NCBI GenBank assembly: GCA_031263565.1
Contig: JAISFR010000132.1
Location: 1-52,497 of the forward strand
Length of the DNA: 52,497 bases
From: Candidatus Adiutrix sp.
GTDB lineage: Bacteria > Desulfobacterota > Desulfarculia > Adiutricales > Adiutricaceae
Reading direction: 5' to 3'
Positions 1 to 7,882 of this stretch are shown in pieces. The notes under the pieces are model-generated. The model was not told the DNA's origin, ran no database searches, and saw only the letters and a program-made list of their open reading frames with translations. How positions within the stretch are numbered: the first letter of the stretch is position 1; each line of letters starts with the position of its first letter. The translations under genes and the position numbers were made by a program.

Positions 1-64
1 GCCACCCACACCGGTCCCCCCGCCAATTTTTTAAGGCCGTCTTCCTGGCCGGGGCTGGTCCTCC

Positions 65-93
65 CTGAGCCAAAACCAATGGTTTTGGCTCAG
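65..93. repeat. Perfect inverted repeat (14-bp arms, 1-nt centre)
   Basis: Arms at 65-78 and 80-93 are exact reverse complements around a single central A. It lies in a gene-free stretch downstream of the minus-strand gene ending at 194. There is no T-run on either side, so it is not a classic intrinsic terminator. It may be a cruciform-type spacer, a protein site or part of a dispersed repeat. A short direct repeat (TTCTTCCTGGCCGGG-like) also occurs near 38 and 174. Confidence 0.55.
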
Positions 94-193
94 TAGCGGC
101 CTCATCGGCCAGCCAGACCGGTCGCTCCGCTCCGTCGCCCTCTCCGGGGCGACAGGCTATTTATTTATGGCCTTCTTCCTGGCCGGGTTTGGC

Positions 194-646
194 TCAACTG
201 TCGTTGACCAGCCTGGTGGACCAGGCAAAGACCTTTTCGTTCCGCAAAAAGGCAAAACCCCGGCCCCGATATTCCTTCGGCCCCACCTGAACGAGCATCT
301 CCTGGCCCCAATAATCCCCGCTGCGGGATTGCCAGGGCGACATGAGGCTGTCTTCCACCAGCACGAAAAGGCCGAAAACCGGCTCCGGCCCGCCGGTTTC
401 CGATTTCCACTCGGTATGGGTGGCCCCGGGGGCCAGGGGCTGGACTTCGCAGCGGCTGTGCAGGGTCTGGGTCTCTTCGGTGGTGATGGTCAGTTCGGTC
501 TCTATGATCCAGAGATCCGGCTCATGGGTGACCACCAGCCGCCCCCGCTGGGGATAGGCGTTATTGTGGCGGTCATAATGCCGGCCGCTGATCTCCCAGA
601 GACCGGGCCGGACCAGATAGCTGTGCAGGGTCTGAAGAATGCTCAT
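194..646 (-). CDS. Hypothetical protein (about 150 aa)
   Basis: I do not recognise this family. The 150-residue product is rich in short alternating hydrophobic/polar stretches suggestive of beta strands (RLVVTHEPDLWIIETELTI), has no signal peptide and no membrane segment, and contains many Trp and Tyr residues. An upstream ATG at 700 would overlap nagZ by about 40 bp. The ATG at 646 is preferred because it lies 13 bp after the nagZ stop and has GGGGAAGACGAG just before it. It is probably co-transcribed with nagZ as the distal gene. No function is assigned. Confidence 0.7.
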   Translation of the reverse strand: MSILQTLHSYLVRPGLWEISGRHYDRHNNAYPQRGRLVVTHEPDLWIIETELTITTEETQTLHSRCEVQPLAPGATHTEWKSETGGPEPVFGLFVLVEDSLMSPWQSRSGDYWGQEMLVQVGPKEYRGRGFAFLRNEKVFAWSTRLVNDS

Positions 647-659
647 CTCGTCTTCCCCA

Positions 660-1796
660 TCAGGCGGGTTTATCTTCAGGGCGGCCGACCAGTTCCTCAA
701 ACCAGCGGGCCCTGAGGCCTTCAGCCGGCCAGATGGCCTCCAGCCGGCGCAGCAGCCCGGCCGAGCGGTCCAGGGCCCCGGTCAGGCGCTTTTCGGAAAT
801 CAGCCCCCGGCCGACAGCCAGGCCCAGGGCCTGGCGGCCCGCCTCCACATAGTCCGCCCGGCGGCAGATCAGGGCCAGATCGTGGCCGGCCCGCAACGCG
901 GCGACCGCCGCTTGGCCCGGGGGATAATATTTGACCGCCGCCCCCATTTCCAGGTCGTCAGTCAAAAGGGCCCCGGAAAAAGACAGCCCCTCTTTCAGCA
1001 GCCTGACTATTTCTTCGGAAAAAGTGGCCGGCCGTTCCGGATCCAGCGCCGGGTAGAGGGCATGGGTGCTCATGACGGCCCCCAGCTCGCCGCCGGCCAG
1101 GCCGCGGTAAGGCCGCCAGTCGACTTCCTCCAGCCGCGCCCGGTCGGCCTCGATGGTCGGCAGCTCCTGATGGGGGTCGAGCACGGCCGAACCCAGGCCC
1201 GGAAAATGCTTTCCGGCCCCCAAAATCCCCACCCGGTGAAAAGCCGCCAAAGAGGCCCGGCCGCAATCGGCCACCTGGTCCGGATCATCGCTGAAAGCGC
1301 GGTCCCCCAGATAAGCCCCGCCCCGGGGCGGGGCCACATCCAGCACCGGGGCCAGGTTGAAGTTGAAGCCGGTGGCCGCCAGTTCCCGGGCCCCGGCCTC
1401 GGCCAGGGCCCCGGCCCGGGCCGCGCTCAGGGTTCCGGGGGCCGGCAGGGCGCTGTAGGGCGCCGGCAGGCGCCGCACCCGCCCGCCTTCATGGTCGATG
1501 GCGATCAACAGGCGGCGGCCCAAGAGGCTGTCGGCCAGGCCCTGGGCCCGCCCGATGATGGCCCGCAGGCGACCGGGCGCCTCCCTGGCTTCCCCGCCGG
1601 GATAGTTGCGTTTGAAAAAAATCAGCCCGGCCGGCCGGACCCGGGTCAGCAAGGCTTCGATTTCAGCGAAATCAGCGCCCTCAAAGCCCACGATCAGAAG
1701 CCGGCCGACAGCTTCGGCCAAATCCCGGCTGTCTTCGACATATCTTGCAGCAGAACCAGTACGCATCGCCCTGTCGGAATCAAAAGGTAATTTCAC
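660..1796 (-). CDS. nagZ: Beta-N-acetylhexosaminidase (glycoside hydrolase family 3, NagZ-like)
   Basis: Predicted cytoplasmic GH3 enzyme that removes N-acetylglucosamine from anhydromuropeptides during peptidoglycan recycling. The single-domain TIM barrel is of typical length (about 378 aa). Visible motifs are IDHEGGRVRRL near residue 100, GKHFPGLG near 195, DPHQELP just after it (the usual Asp-His catalytic loop of NagZ) and TDDLEM near 275 with the nucleophile Asp. There is no signal peptide. A perfect TATAAT sits at 1799-1804 on the minus strand, only 2 nt before the ATG at 1796. If that is the promoter, translation more likely starts at the ATG at 1766 (MRTGSAARY). The catalytic domain is unaffected either way. 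Confidence 0.93.
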   Translation of the reverse strand: MKLPFDSDRAMRTGSAARYVEDSRDLAEAVGRLLIVGFEGADFAEIEALLTRVRPAGLIFFKRNYPGGEAREAPGRLRAIIGRAQGLADSLLGRRLLIAIDHEGGRVRRLPAPYSALPAPGTLSAARAGALAEAGARELAATGFNFNLAPVLDVAPPRGGAYLGDRAFSDDPDQVADCGRASLAAFHRVGILGAGKHFPGLGSAVLDPHQELPTIEADRARLEEVDWRPYRGLAGGELGAVMSTHALYPALDPERPATFSEEIVRLLKEGLSFSGALLTDDLEMGAAVKYYPPGQAAVAALRAGHDLALICRRADYVEAGRQALGLAVGRGLISEKRLTGALDRSAGLLRRLEAIWPAEGLRARWFEELVGRPEDKPA

Positions 1797-1884
1797 TCAT
1801 TATATACCAAAAATCCCGCCCGGACCAACAAAATATTCCCCGCCGGCAATATTCCCCGCGGCCCGGCGCTTTACCCCGGGCCGC

Positions 1885-2598
1885 TCAGTCGCCGTTCTCC
1901 TCTATCACTTCCGTGCCCCGGGGCGCCCGGAAAGTGAATCGGCCCTGGTCCAGGCCGGGATTCTCCCGAAAACCGGTCAGGTAAAAATCAGTGCTCTCCC
2001 CGGTGATGGAATTGAGCCGAAAGCCGGTGAGAATGAAAGAGTCGTCGCACCAGACGGTCAACTGCTCCACCCCGCCTTCCGGCCCGCCTTTGGGCCAGAG
2101 GATCAGGCCGTGCTGCCCCGGCCGGGCCGGATCAAAAGGGGCCGGGCCGACCTGGAAGTCGGCCTGGAGCGAATCCAGCCCCCCCAGAAAAGAAAGCAGG
2201 GGCTTCAACTGCCCGGCCACATCGATATTGCGGTAACGGTAGACTATTTTTTCCCCGGGCAGATGCCACCAGACCGTGCGGCCGTCGGTGACCATGGTCT
2301 CCGGAGCGGGCGTGCTCTGGTCCAGGAGCAGCTTGGCCGGGCGGGACCAGTAGAGAACCCCGGTGGCCACCTGGGAGGAGCCGCTCTTGAAAATCTGGTC
2401 CGTGGAAGGCGTGCTGGCCACCCGGCTGTAGGTGGCCTGAAGATCGTCCAGGCCCCGGTAACGCCGGGACAGGCCGTCGAGAATCTGGGCCTGGCTCAAC
2501 TGCCGGGCCTCGAGCGGCCCGGAGGCCAGCAGGAGCAGCCCGAGAGCCGGAATCGCCCAAAAGCGGCGCCAAAAAGTATTGCGGCTATTTTTCAGCAT
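1885..2598 (-). CDS. lolA: Outer-membrane lipoprotein carrier protein LolA family
   Basis: Periplasmic carrier that accepts lipoproteins from the inner membrane LolCDE complex and passes them to the outer membrane. The 237-aa protein has an N-terminal signal peptide (basic start, then hydrophobic ALGLLLLASG, cleavage near residue 31). The family pattern follows: an opening helix with LDDLQATYSRV, a beta strand with GVLYWSRPAKLLLD, the VTDGRTVWWHLPGEK turn, and a C-terminal strand pair ending FTFRAPRGTEVIE. The start has AAGGTGA about 4 nt upstream. It lies 24 bp downstream of the TraB-family gene, so the two are probably co-transcribed. Confidence 0.9.
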   Translation of the reverse strand: MLKNSRNTFWRRFWAIPALGLLLLASGPLEARQLSQAQILDGLSRRYRGLDDLQATYSRVASTPSTDQIFKSGSSQVATGVLYWSRPAKLLLDQSTPAPETMVTDGRTVWWHLPGEKIVYRYRNIDVAGQLKPLLSFLGGLDSLQADFQVGPAPFDPARPGQHGLILWPKGGPEGGVEQLTVWCDDSFILTGFRLNSITGESTDFYLTGFRENPGLDQGRFTFRAPRGTEVIEENGD

Positions 2599-2622
2599 TC
2601 AATCACCTTAGCCATTATGGCC

Positions 2623-3510
2623 TTATAATTGCGTCACCCGGTGCCCCAGGCGGGCCAGATGCTCCAAAACGCTCCGCTCCCCCACCAGGTGCCCCGCGCC
2701 GACGACCACAAAGGCCCGGGCCCCGCTCTCCAGAAGGTCGCGGATGCCGGCGGCCAAGCGCTCGTTGCGCTGATAGATGACCCGGTCCAGAAGGGGGCGC
2801 AATGCGGGATAGCGGTCATATTCCTGGAAGAAAAGGGCGGCGAAAGCCTCGACCTCCCCCCGCCGCCAACTGTCCAGAAAGGCGTTCACGGTCCCGGGGA
2901 GGTCGTCCATTTCCTCAATGGCCGAGCGCAGGAAGAGATCGGCCTCTTCCGGGCTCATGGCGGCCAAAGGCCCCATCTGTTCCTCCAGGGTCTCCAGTTC
3001 GACGATCTCAAGCCCCCTTTGGGAAGCCAGGTCTATAAAATATTTATCCAGGCCGTATTGGGACGAAAAGCCCTGCCGGCCCAGGGCCTCCGTTTGAATG
3101 GCCAGGGCCGCCAGCCAGGGGGCCAGGGGGTCCAGGTCCGGGCTGTAAAAGCCGCTCCGTTCCAGGGCCTGGCGGGTGGCCGGGCTCAGGCGCTCCAAAA
3201 GCGGGCGGGGATCTTTGGAACGGCCCCGGCGGTTCAGGAAATTCCGCATGACCCGGTCCGGCACGGCTTCGGTGTTGATCTCCACGGCCAGCACGGCCGA
3301 CTGCCCGAAAGCCTCCATAATCGCCGGAGGCAGCGGGTAAAGGCCGGCCCGGGCCAGATGGATGGAGCCGGCCACAAAAATCCGCCCGCCCCCCGGCGAC
3401 TCGACCCGCCAGAGGAAATGGCCGGCCAGGGCCGCGGCCGGCCCCGGGAGCGGCCCGGCCAGGGCCAGGATAAAAAAAACGAAGGCGAGGGAGATCTTTT
3501 TAAGGTTCAT
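2623..3510 (-). CDS. TraB/GumN family protein
   Basis: Member of the TraB/GumN (TIKI-like) family, membrane-associated or secreted proteins with a putative metalloprotease-like fold; the bacterial role is poorly defined. The start chosen is MNLKKISLAF at 3510, which gives a clean signal peptide (Lys-rich, then hydrophobic ALAGPLPGPAAALA). The upstream ATG at 3591 would add 27 residues that hide it. Family hallmarks are VAGSIHLARAGLYPLPP near residue 45 (the GSIH motif), VEINTE near 75, and the C-terminal VVVGAGHLVGERSVLEHLA segment with its GAGH motif. Length is about 295 aa. The spacing to lolA suggests one transcript. Confidence 0.87.
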   Translation of the reverse strand: MNLKKISLAFVFFILALAGPLPGPAAALAGHFLWRVESPGGGRIFVAGSIHLARAGLYPLPPAIMEAFGQSAVLAVEINTEAVPDRVMRNFLNRRGRSKDPRPLLERLSPATRQALERSGFYSPDLDPLAPWLAALAIQTEALGRQGFSSQYGLDKYFIDLASQRGLEIVELETLEEQMGPLAAMSPEEADLFLRSAIEEMDDLPGTVNAFLDSWRRGEVEAFAALFFQEYDRYPALRPLLDRVIYQRNERLAAGIRDLLESGARAFVVVGAGHLVGERSVLEHLARLGHRVTQL

Positions 3511-3785
3511 TATTATGATAGGCCTTCCCGGCCGGGGGTCTTCAGCCGGCGGCCGTGATTTCAAGGTAACCCATAGCGCCCCGGCGGTCAACTTAAAAAA
3601 GGAGACGGGACGGATAGCGGCCGTTAGTCCCAGGTCGCACTAAAACTAATTTTTTAGTTTTTTGTGCCCTAAAACTGTGCACAATTTTTTAGTTTTTTAG
3701 TTACGTTAAAGTCGGGCCAATTTTCAGCTTGCATTAAGATATTGAATTTTAATGAAAATTTATTTTTTAACAAATAATTTAGTTT

Positions 3786-3800
3786 TGGCCCGGGCTTTGC
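3786..3800 (+). promoter_or_regulatory. Sigma-54 (RpoN) -24/-12 promoter of pilin gene 1
   Basis: TGGCCC-N5-TTGC matches the RpoN consensus, with GG at 3787-3788 and GC at 3799-3800 separated by exactly 10 nt. Expected transcription start is about 3811. Type IV major pilins are commonly RpoN/PilR-controlled. The AT-rich tracts upstream (3640-3785) are suitable for activator and IHF binding, but I cannot identify exact sites. Confidence 0.8.
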
Positions 3801-3834
3801 TCTATAGTCTGGCGTCTATGAAGACCCCGACTTC

Positions 3835-3880
3835 CCCCGCCCCCCGGCGGGGCAATTTAAAGCACCCGGCCCTGAGGGCC
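3835..3880 (+). promoter_or_regulatory. Leader hairpins in pilin mRNA 1
   Basis: Two potential stems lie in the untranslated leader: CCCCGCC/GGCGGGG (3835-3841 with 3846-3852) and GGCCC-TGA-GGGCC (3868-3880), the second ending 9 nt before the ribosome site AAGGAG. The same arrangement precedes pilin gene 2 (about 4749-4765 and 4779-4791), which argues for function such as mRNA stability or translation control. Confidence 0.5.
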
Positions 3881-3901
3881 AAAAAAGGTAAGGAGAATCC
3901 C

Positions 3902-4456
3902 ATGTCGAATAAAAAAGGTTTCACCCTGATCGAACTGATGATCGTCGTCGCCATCATCGCCATCCTGGCCATGATCGCCGTCCCCATGTACCAGCGCTAC
4001 ATTGAGCGGGCCCGCAACAGCGCCTCGCAGGCTATCTTGCAGCAGGCTTCCATCGCCCTGGTGGCCTACAGCGTTGATAAAGGCAATTACCCCGTCGCGC
4101 CTATCAGCGTCGGCGTAGTCGAAGAGTTGATGACCTACGGTTTCCGCCCTGATTCCAATGTCGGCCTTCAGTATGCCACGGCCGGCGGGGGCTATGTCCT
4201 GTACGCGGTCCACAAGTCCAGCGGCTCCCAGGTTTTCGTTTATGACAACATCAATGCTTCCGGCGTTCAGCCCATGGGCACCGATACCACCACTGAAAAC
4301 GGCGTGACCACCGCTGTGAAGTGCGACACCCCCATTCTGCTGTTCCACATTGATGGTTCCGGCCATGCGGCTACCGGTGACGGCGCCAGCCCTACTCCGA
4401 AGGCCGATATTACCGTGACCGCAAGCGGCACCCCCAGCAAGCTACTGGCTCAATAA
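3902..4456 (+). CDS. pilA: Type IV major pilin, copy 1
   Basis: Structural subunit of type IV pili: inserted in the inner membrane, processed by prepilin peptidase, then assembled by the PilMNOPQ machinery encoded at 12.7-17.8 kb. The start is ATG 3902 with AAGGAG 6 nt upstream; an in-frame ATG at 3752 lies inside the promoter and is not used. The six-residue leader MSNKKG precedes the FTLIEL cleavage site with the conserved Glu5, followed by the hydrophobic helix. Total length is 184 aa. Only one Cys is present (KCDTPI), so the usual C-terminal disulfide loop cannot form within a subunit. It shares [11 protein letters not shown] and [16 protein letters not shown] with copy 2. Confidence 0.95.
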   Translation: MSNKKGFTLIELMIVVAIIAILAMIAVPMYQRYIERARNSASQAILQQASIALVAYSVDKGNYPVAPISVGVVEELMTYGFRPDSNVGLQYATAGGGYVLYAVHKSSGSQVFVYDNINASGVQPMGTDTTTENGVTTAVKCDTPILLFHIDGSGHAATGDGASPTPKADITVTASGTPSKLLAQ

Positions 4457-4488
4457 GCCCTGAGCAGGCCGGCTTAAGCCGAATTGTG

Positions 4489-4521
4489 AAGCCGGGTCTC
4501 CAGCGAGGGGCCCGGCTTTTT
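4489..4521 (+). terminator. Intrinsic terminator after pilin 1
   Basis: AAGCCGGG (4489-4496) pairs with CCCGGCTT (4511-4518), followed by a short T-run. The equivalent structure follows pilin 2. Confidence 0.85.
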
Positions 4522-4696
4522 AGTGCAATGACCAAAGCCCATGGTCGCTCCAAAATTGGCTTTTTTAATTTTCAGTGCACTAAAACTGCCGTACGATTTT
4601 TTAGCTTTTTGTTTCTCTTCGGCTTGAGCGAATTTTAACTTGCCTTAAGATAGTGAATTTTAACGAAAATTTATTTTTTGAAAAATAAGCCCATTT

Positions 4697-4711
4697 TGGC
4701 CCGGGTTTTGC
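4697..4711 (+). promoter_or_regulatory. Sigma-54 (RpoN) -24/-12 promoter of pilin gene 2
   Basis: TGGCCC-N5-TTGC with GG at 4698-4699 and GC at 4710-4711, 10 nt apart. It is nearly identical to the promoter of copy 1, with the same distance to the pilin start. Confidence 0.8.
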
Positions 4712-4813
4712 TTTATGGTCTGGCGTCCATAAAGACCCTGACTTTCCTCGCCCCCCGGCGGGGCGATTCAAACTACCCGGCCCTGAGGGCCGAAAAAAAT
4801 GAAGGAGCACCCC

Positions 4814-5371
4814 ATGAAGAACAAAAAAGGCTTCACCCTGATCGAGCTGATGATCGTCGTCGCCATCATCGCCATCCTGGCCATGATCGCCGTCCCCATG
4901 TACCAGCGCTACATTGAGCGGGCCCGCAACAGCGCCTCGCAGGCTGTTTTGCAGCAGGCTTCCATCGCCCTGGTGGCCTATAGCGTTGACAACGGCAATT
5001 ACCTCACCACTCTTGGCGTCACCGGAGTCCAGACTTTGATGTCCTACGGTTTCCGCCCTGATTCCAATGTCGGCCTTCAGTATACCCAAGTCGGCTCAGG
5101 CTTTGTCTTGTACGCGGTCCACAAGGCCGCCGGCTCCCAGGTTTTCGTTTATGACAACATCAATGCTTCCGGCGTTCAGCCCATGGGCACCATGACCGCC
5201 ACTGAAAACGGCGTGACCACCGCTACGACTTGCGTCAGCCCCATTCCCCTGTTCCACATTAATGGTTCCGGCGTTGCGGCTTCCGGTGACGGCGCCCCCA
5301 CTAGTCCGAAGGACGATATTACCGTGGCCCCAGTCGTCTCCGGCAGCGTCAGCAAGTTGCTGGCTAGCTAA
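4814..5371 (+). CDS. pilA: Type IV major pilin, copy 2
   Basis: Second major-pilin-type subunit (185 aa). The start ATG 4814 has GAAGGAG 6 nt upstream and yields leader MKNKKG before FTLIEL; the in-frame ATG at 4799 precedes the ribosome site and is rejected. The first 60 residues after the leader are almost the same as copy 1. Residues about 62-90 and 125-180 differ most (for example TTLGVTGVQTLMSYG versus [16 protein letters not shown]). Like copy 1 it has a single Cys (TCVSPI). Having its own promoter and terminator makes it an independent transcription unit. Confidence 0.95.
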   Translation: MKNKKGFTLIELMIVVAIIAILAMIAVPMYQRYIERARNSASQAVLQQASIALVAYSVDNGNYLTTLGVTGVQTLMSYGFRPDSNVGLQYTQVGSGFVLYAVHKAAGSQVFVYDNINASGVQPMGTMTATENGVTTATTCVSPIPLFHINGSGVAASGDGAPTSPKDDITVAPVVSGSVSKLLAS

Positions 5372-5415
5372 ATAAGCCTTGTTCAAGCCCGAGTCGGCCG
5401 GCTTAAGCCGAATTG

Positions 5416-5448
5416 AAGCCGGGTCTCCCCCGAGGGGCCCGGCTTTTT
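5416..5448 (+). terminator. Intrinsic terminator after pilin 2
   Basis: AAGCCGGG (5416-5423) pairs with CCCGGCTT (5438-5445), followed by T residues. This duplicates the terminator at 4489-4521. Confidence 0.85.
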
Positions 5449-5467
5449 CTTGCCGGAAATTTAATGA

Positions 5468-5496
5468 TTCAAAAATATGTCCAGATCTGCTAAAAT
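5468..5496 (+). promoter_or_regulatory. Sigma-70-like promoter with extended -10 for the pilin 3 operon
   Basis: TTCAAA (5468-5473), a 17-nt spacer and TAAAAT (5491-5496) preceded by TG at 5488-5489. Unlike the two pilins upstream, no RpoN site is visible here, so the third pilin is probably regulated differently. Confidence 0.5.
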
Positions 5497-5535
5497 AGCG
5501 GGGATCTCACGAAAAAATCCTGAATGGAATTCGCC

Positions 5536-6078
5536 ATGGCCGCCAAGCGGGGATTTACATTGATAGAGCTGATGATCGTGGTGGCTATTATGGCCATTTT
5601 AGCCATGATCGCCGCGGCCCGCTATCTGACCTATCTGGAGCGGGCCCGGGAAAGCGCCGCCCGGACCCTTCTGCAGAACCTGGCCCTGGCTGAATTCACC
5701 CTCAAAACCAACCCGATGGCCGAGGCCGACTTCCTGCCGGTGACCGGCTTTGACGCCGCAACCAAAGCCAATCTTAAAACCCTGGGTGAAAGCGGCTTCC
5801 GCCCCGACGAGCAGATCGCCTTCACCGCCGTTCCTTTTGACGGCGAAGTGCCGGGGGGTTTTCTGCTCTTCGCCGCCCACATCAGCCTCGGCGCCCGGGT
5901 TTTCGTCTACAACTTCGTGCCCCTCAACGGGGTGCGGCTGATGGACCCGTCCGGCGCCTATGCCGTGGCCCTGCCCGGCACCATCCACGCCTACCGATGG
6001 GACGGCTCGGATATCAACCTGGCGGCGACCCTGGAAATCGACCCCGGCGCCGGGCTGGTCACTGAAGTGACCAAATAA
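5536..6078 (+). CDS. Type IV pilin-like protein, divergent third copy
   Basis: Prepilin of 180 aa with leader MAAKRG, the cleavage motif FTLIEL and a hydrophobic helix. The ectodomain is related to the two major pilins at GFRPDEQIAF and ARVFVYNFVPLNGVRLMDP, but is otherwise diverged and has no Cys. The ATG at 5536 is preferred over the one at 5524 because it gives the normal six-residue leader and has GGA 7 nt upstream. One nucleotide separates its stop from the start of the large membrane protein at 6080, so the two are almost certainly one operon. It could be a minor pilin or a specialised, modified major pilin. Confidence 0.9.
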   Translation: MAAKRGFTLIELMIVVAIMAILAMIAAARYLTYLERARESAARTLLQNLALAEFTLKTNPMAEADFLPVTGFDAATKANLKTLGESGFRPDEQIAFTAVPFDGEVPGGFLLFAAHISLGARVFVYNFVPLNGVRLMDPSGAYAVALPGTIHAYRWDGSDINLAATLEIDPGAGLVTEVTK

Positions 6079-6079
6079 A

Positions 6080-7882
6080 ATGCTGAAGCGCGGTCTGACG
6101 AAAACCTGGCCCTGGCTGGGCCTGGCTTTAATAGCCCTCTGGCCGCTTTTGATCGTCAACCGGGGTTTTGACCTCACCGACACCGGCTATTACCTGGCCC
6201 AGTACCGCCAGGCTTTCAGCGAGCCGGAATCCCTCTCGCTATTCACCATTCTGAGCGCCTGGCTGGGCGGCCTCATCTATGCCCTGGCCCCCGGCGGCCA
6301 GTTGCTGGCCGTCAAAATCGCCGCCGCCGGCCTTTACGCGGCTGTCGCCTACTTCAGCTTCGTTATTTTGCGCGAGCATTTCCCCGACTGGCTGGTCCTG
6401 ACCTCTCTGGCCCTTTCCTCGCTCTACGCCAATTCTTTTTTTTATTCCGCCAACTATAACACTTTCAGCTATCTGTTTTTATCCGCCGCCATTTTTTTGA
6501 TCTACCGCGGCCTGCAAAAGGACCGAAAGGCCTTTTTGCTGATGGGGGCGGCCCTTCTGGGCTTTAACGTCTTCGTCAGGCTGCCCAATATTCTTCAGTG
6601 GGCCCTGGCCCTGGCCCCCCTTTGGTATTACTGGGTCTGCCTGGGCCGGCGGGCCAGGGGCCTGACCCTGGGCTGGTATTTTATTCTGTCGCTTTTGGCC
6701 GCTTTTTTATTCCTGGCCGCCGGCGGCCTGCTTTTTTTGGGCCAGGGCGGCTTTGACGGGCAGATTGACCTGCTTTTCGAACTTATCCGGGGGACCAGAA
6801 AGACCGGGCACAGCACCCTGTCCATTCTGGACCGGCTGACCGACGACCTGACGGCCGGCTATTACATGGCAACGCTCTATGCCCCCCACCTGCTCGGCGG
6901 CTCGGCCCTTATTCTGGCGCTGATGACTATCGGCCGGCGTCACCCGGCCGTGGTCGGCGCTTTGGCCCTGGCCGGCCCGGTCATCGGCCTTCTGGCCGGT
7001 TTCCTGATTTATTTCGGGCAGCAGCGGCCCGAAACCCCCAGCCTGCTGGCGGCTGTTTTTTCTTTCTACAGCCTGGCCGGGCCGCTGATAAGCCTGGCCG
7101 GGCTCTGGCATTATCATCAGAGAAGCCCTTTACTGAGCACCCTGTGCGGCATGGGGGCCGTAGTTCTGCTGGCCATGCCGGTGGGCAGCGATTTCGGCGT
7201 CGAGCATTATGCCTATTACAGCCATCTGAGCCTGGGCCTCTGCCTGGGGCTGGTCTACCGGTTCTGGCGGGAAATCGCCGGCCGGCTTCAAAAACGCTGG
7301 CCGGCGCCCGACCCCGCCCGCTGGCTGAAAGCCGCCGCCGGGGCCAACCTGATATGGTGGGCCATGCTGGGCCTGGGTCTTCACCTGGCCAACGCCAATT
7401 ACTTCAAGTCAGCCTTCTGGGACGCCCCCTATTGGCTGACCACCAAAGAGGTCGAGGGCGTCGGCGTCCTGGCCGGCATGAGGACCAACCCGGCCCGGGC
7501 CAGGGCCTTAAGCCGCCTGGCGGAAAACCTCAGGCCCTTTGAAAACACGAAAATCGTGGCCTTCGGCCAATGCCCGATGTGCCTGATGCTCACTGATGCG
7601 GAACCGTTTTTCAAAGCCCTGTGGGTCGATCTTTTCGCGGTCACCGGCGACGAATTCATAGCCGATTTAAGTGAGGCCGCGGCCCGGGGCGAACTGCCGG
7701 TCGTCCTGATAAGCAAGAACAGCTCCAGCGACATCTGGCGCCTGCGCTGGCGGGACCTGCACAAAGAGAGGCTGCTCAAGATCTTTTTGAGGGACCAGAA
7801 ATATGTTCTGCATTCGGTGGCCGATTATTTCTATTTGTACCTGCCCCCCGGGCTGGCGGAAAAATGCTTAAGCCCAGTCTGA
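6080..7882 (+). CDS. Polytopic membrane protein, GT-C glycosyltransferase-like, copy 1
   Basis: 600-aa integral membrane protein, with roughly 11-12 hydrophobic helices followed by a soluble C-terminal region of about 130 residues. The N-terminus (one helix, then NRGFDLTDTGYYLAQYR) resembles the first periplasmic loop of GT-C glycosyltransferases, where an acidic residue takes part in catalysis; DLTDTGYY is the candidate site. The family is not recognised with certainty. Its place between a pilin and amino-sugar/flippase genes suggests transfer of a lipid-linked sugar to pilin. It overlaps copy 2 by 19 bp. No signal for another function is seen. Confidence 0.8.
   Translation: MLKRGLTKTWPWLGLALIALWPLLIVNRGFDLTDTGYYLAQYRQAFSEPESLSLFTILSAWLGGLIYALAPGGQLLAVKIAAAGLYAAVAYFSFVILREHFPDWLVLTSLALSSLYANSFFYSANYNTFSYLFLSAAIFLIYRGLQKDRKAFLLMGAALLGFNVFVRLPNILQWALALAPLWYYWVCLGRRARGLTLGWYFILSLLAAFLFLAAGGLLFLGQGGFDGQIDLLFELIRGTRKTGHSTLSILDRLTDDLTAGYYMATLYAPHLLGGSALILALMTIGRRHPAVVGALALAGPVIGLLAGFLIYFGQQRPETPSLLAAVFSFYSLAGPLISLAGLWHYHQRSPLLSTLCGMGAVVLLAMPVGSDFGVEHYAYYSHLSLGLCLGLVYRFWREIAGRLQKRWPAPDPARWLKAAAGANLIWWAMLGLGLHLANANYFKSAFWDAPYWLTTKEVEGVGVLAGMRTNPARARALSRLAENLRPFENTKIVAFGQCPMCLMLTDAEPFFKALWVDLFAVTGDEFIADLSEAAARGELPVVLISKNSSSDIWRLRWRDLHKERLLKIFLRDQKYVLHSVADYFYLYLPPGLAEKCLSPV

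Larger units (their letters stand above)
3655..5448 (+). repeat. Tandem duplication: two pilin transcription units
   Basis: Two adjacent units (about 3655-4521 and 4575-5448) share the same plan: an AT-rich upstream stretch with repeated ATTTTTTAGTTTTTT-type tracts, a block containing TTAAGATA(T/G)TGAATTTTAA, a sigma-54-type promoter, two leader hairpins, a pilin gene and an intrinsic terminator. Similarity is high in the promoter, leader, first about 60 codons and terminator, and drops in the pilin mid-region and C-terminus. This looks like a gene-scale tandem duplication followed by divergence of surface-exposed parts, with conserved ends possibly homogenised by gene conversion. Confidence 0.85.

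Noticed and set aside
3752-3901. N-terminal extension of pilin 1 from ATG 3752
   Set aside because: It would cover the sigma-54 promoter and leader hairpins and place 50 residues before the prepilin leader; ATG 3902 has the ribosome site.
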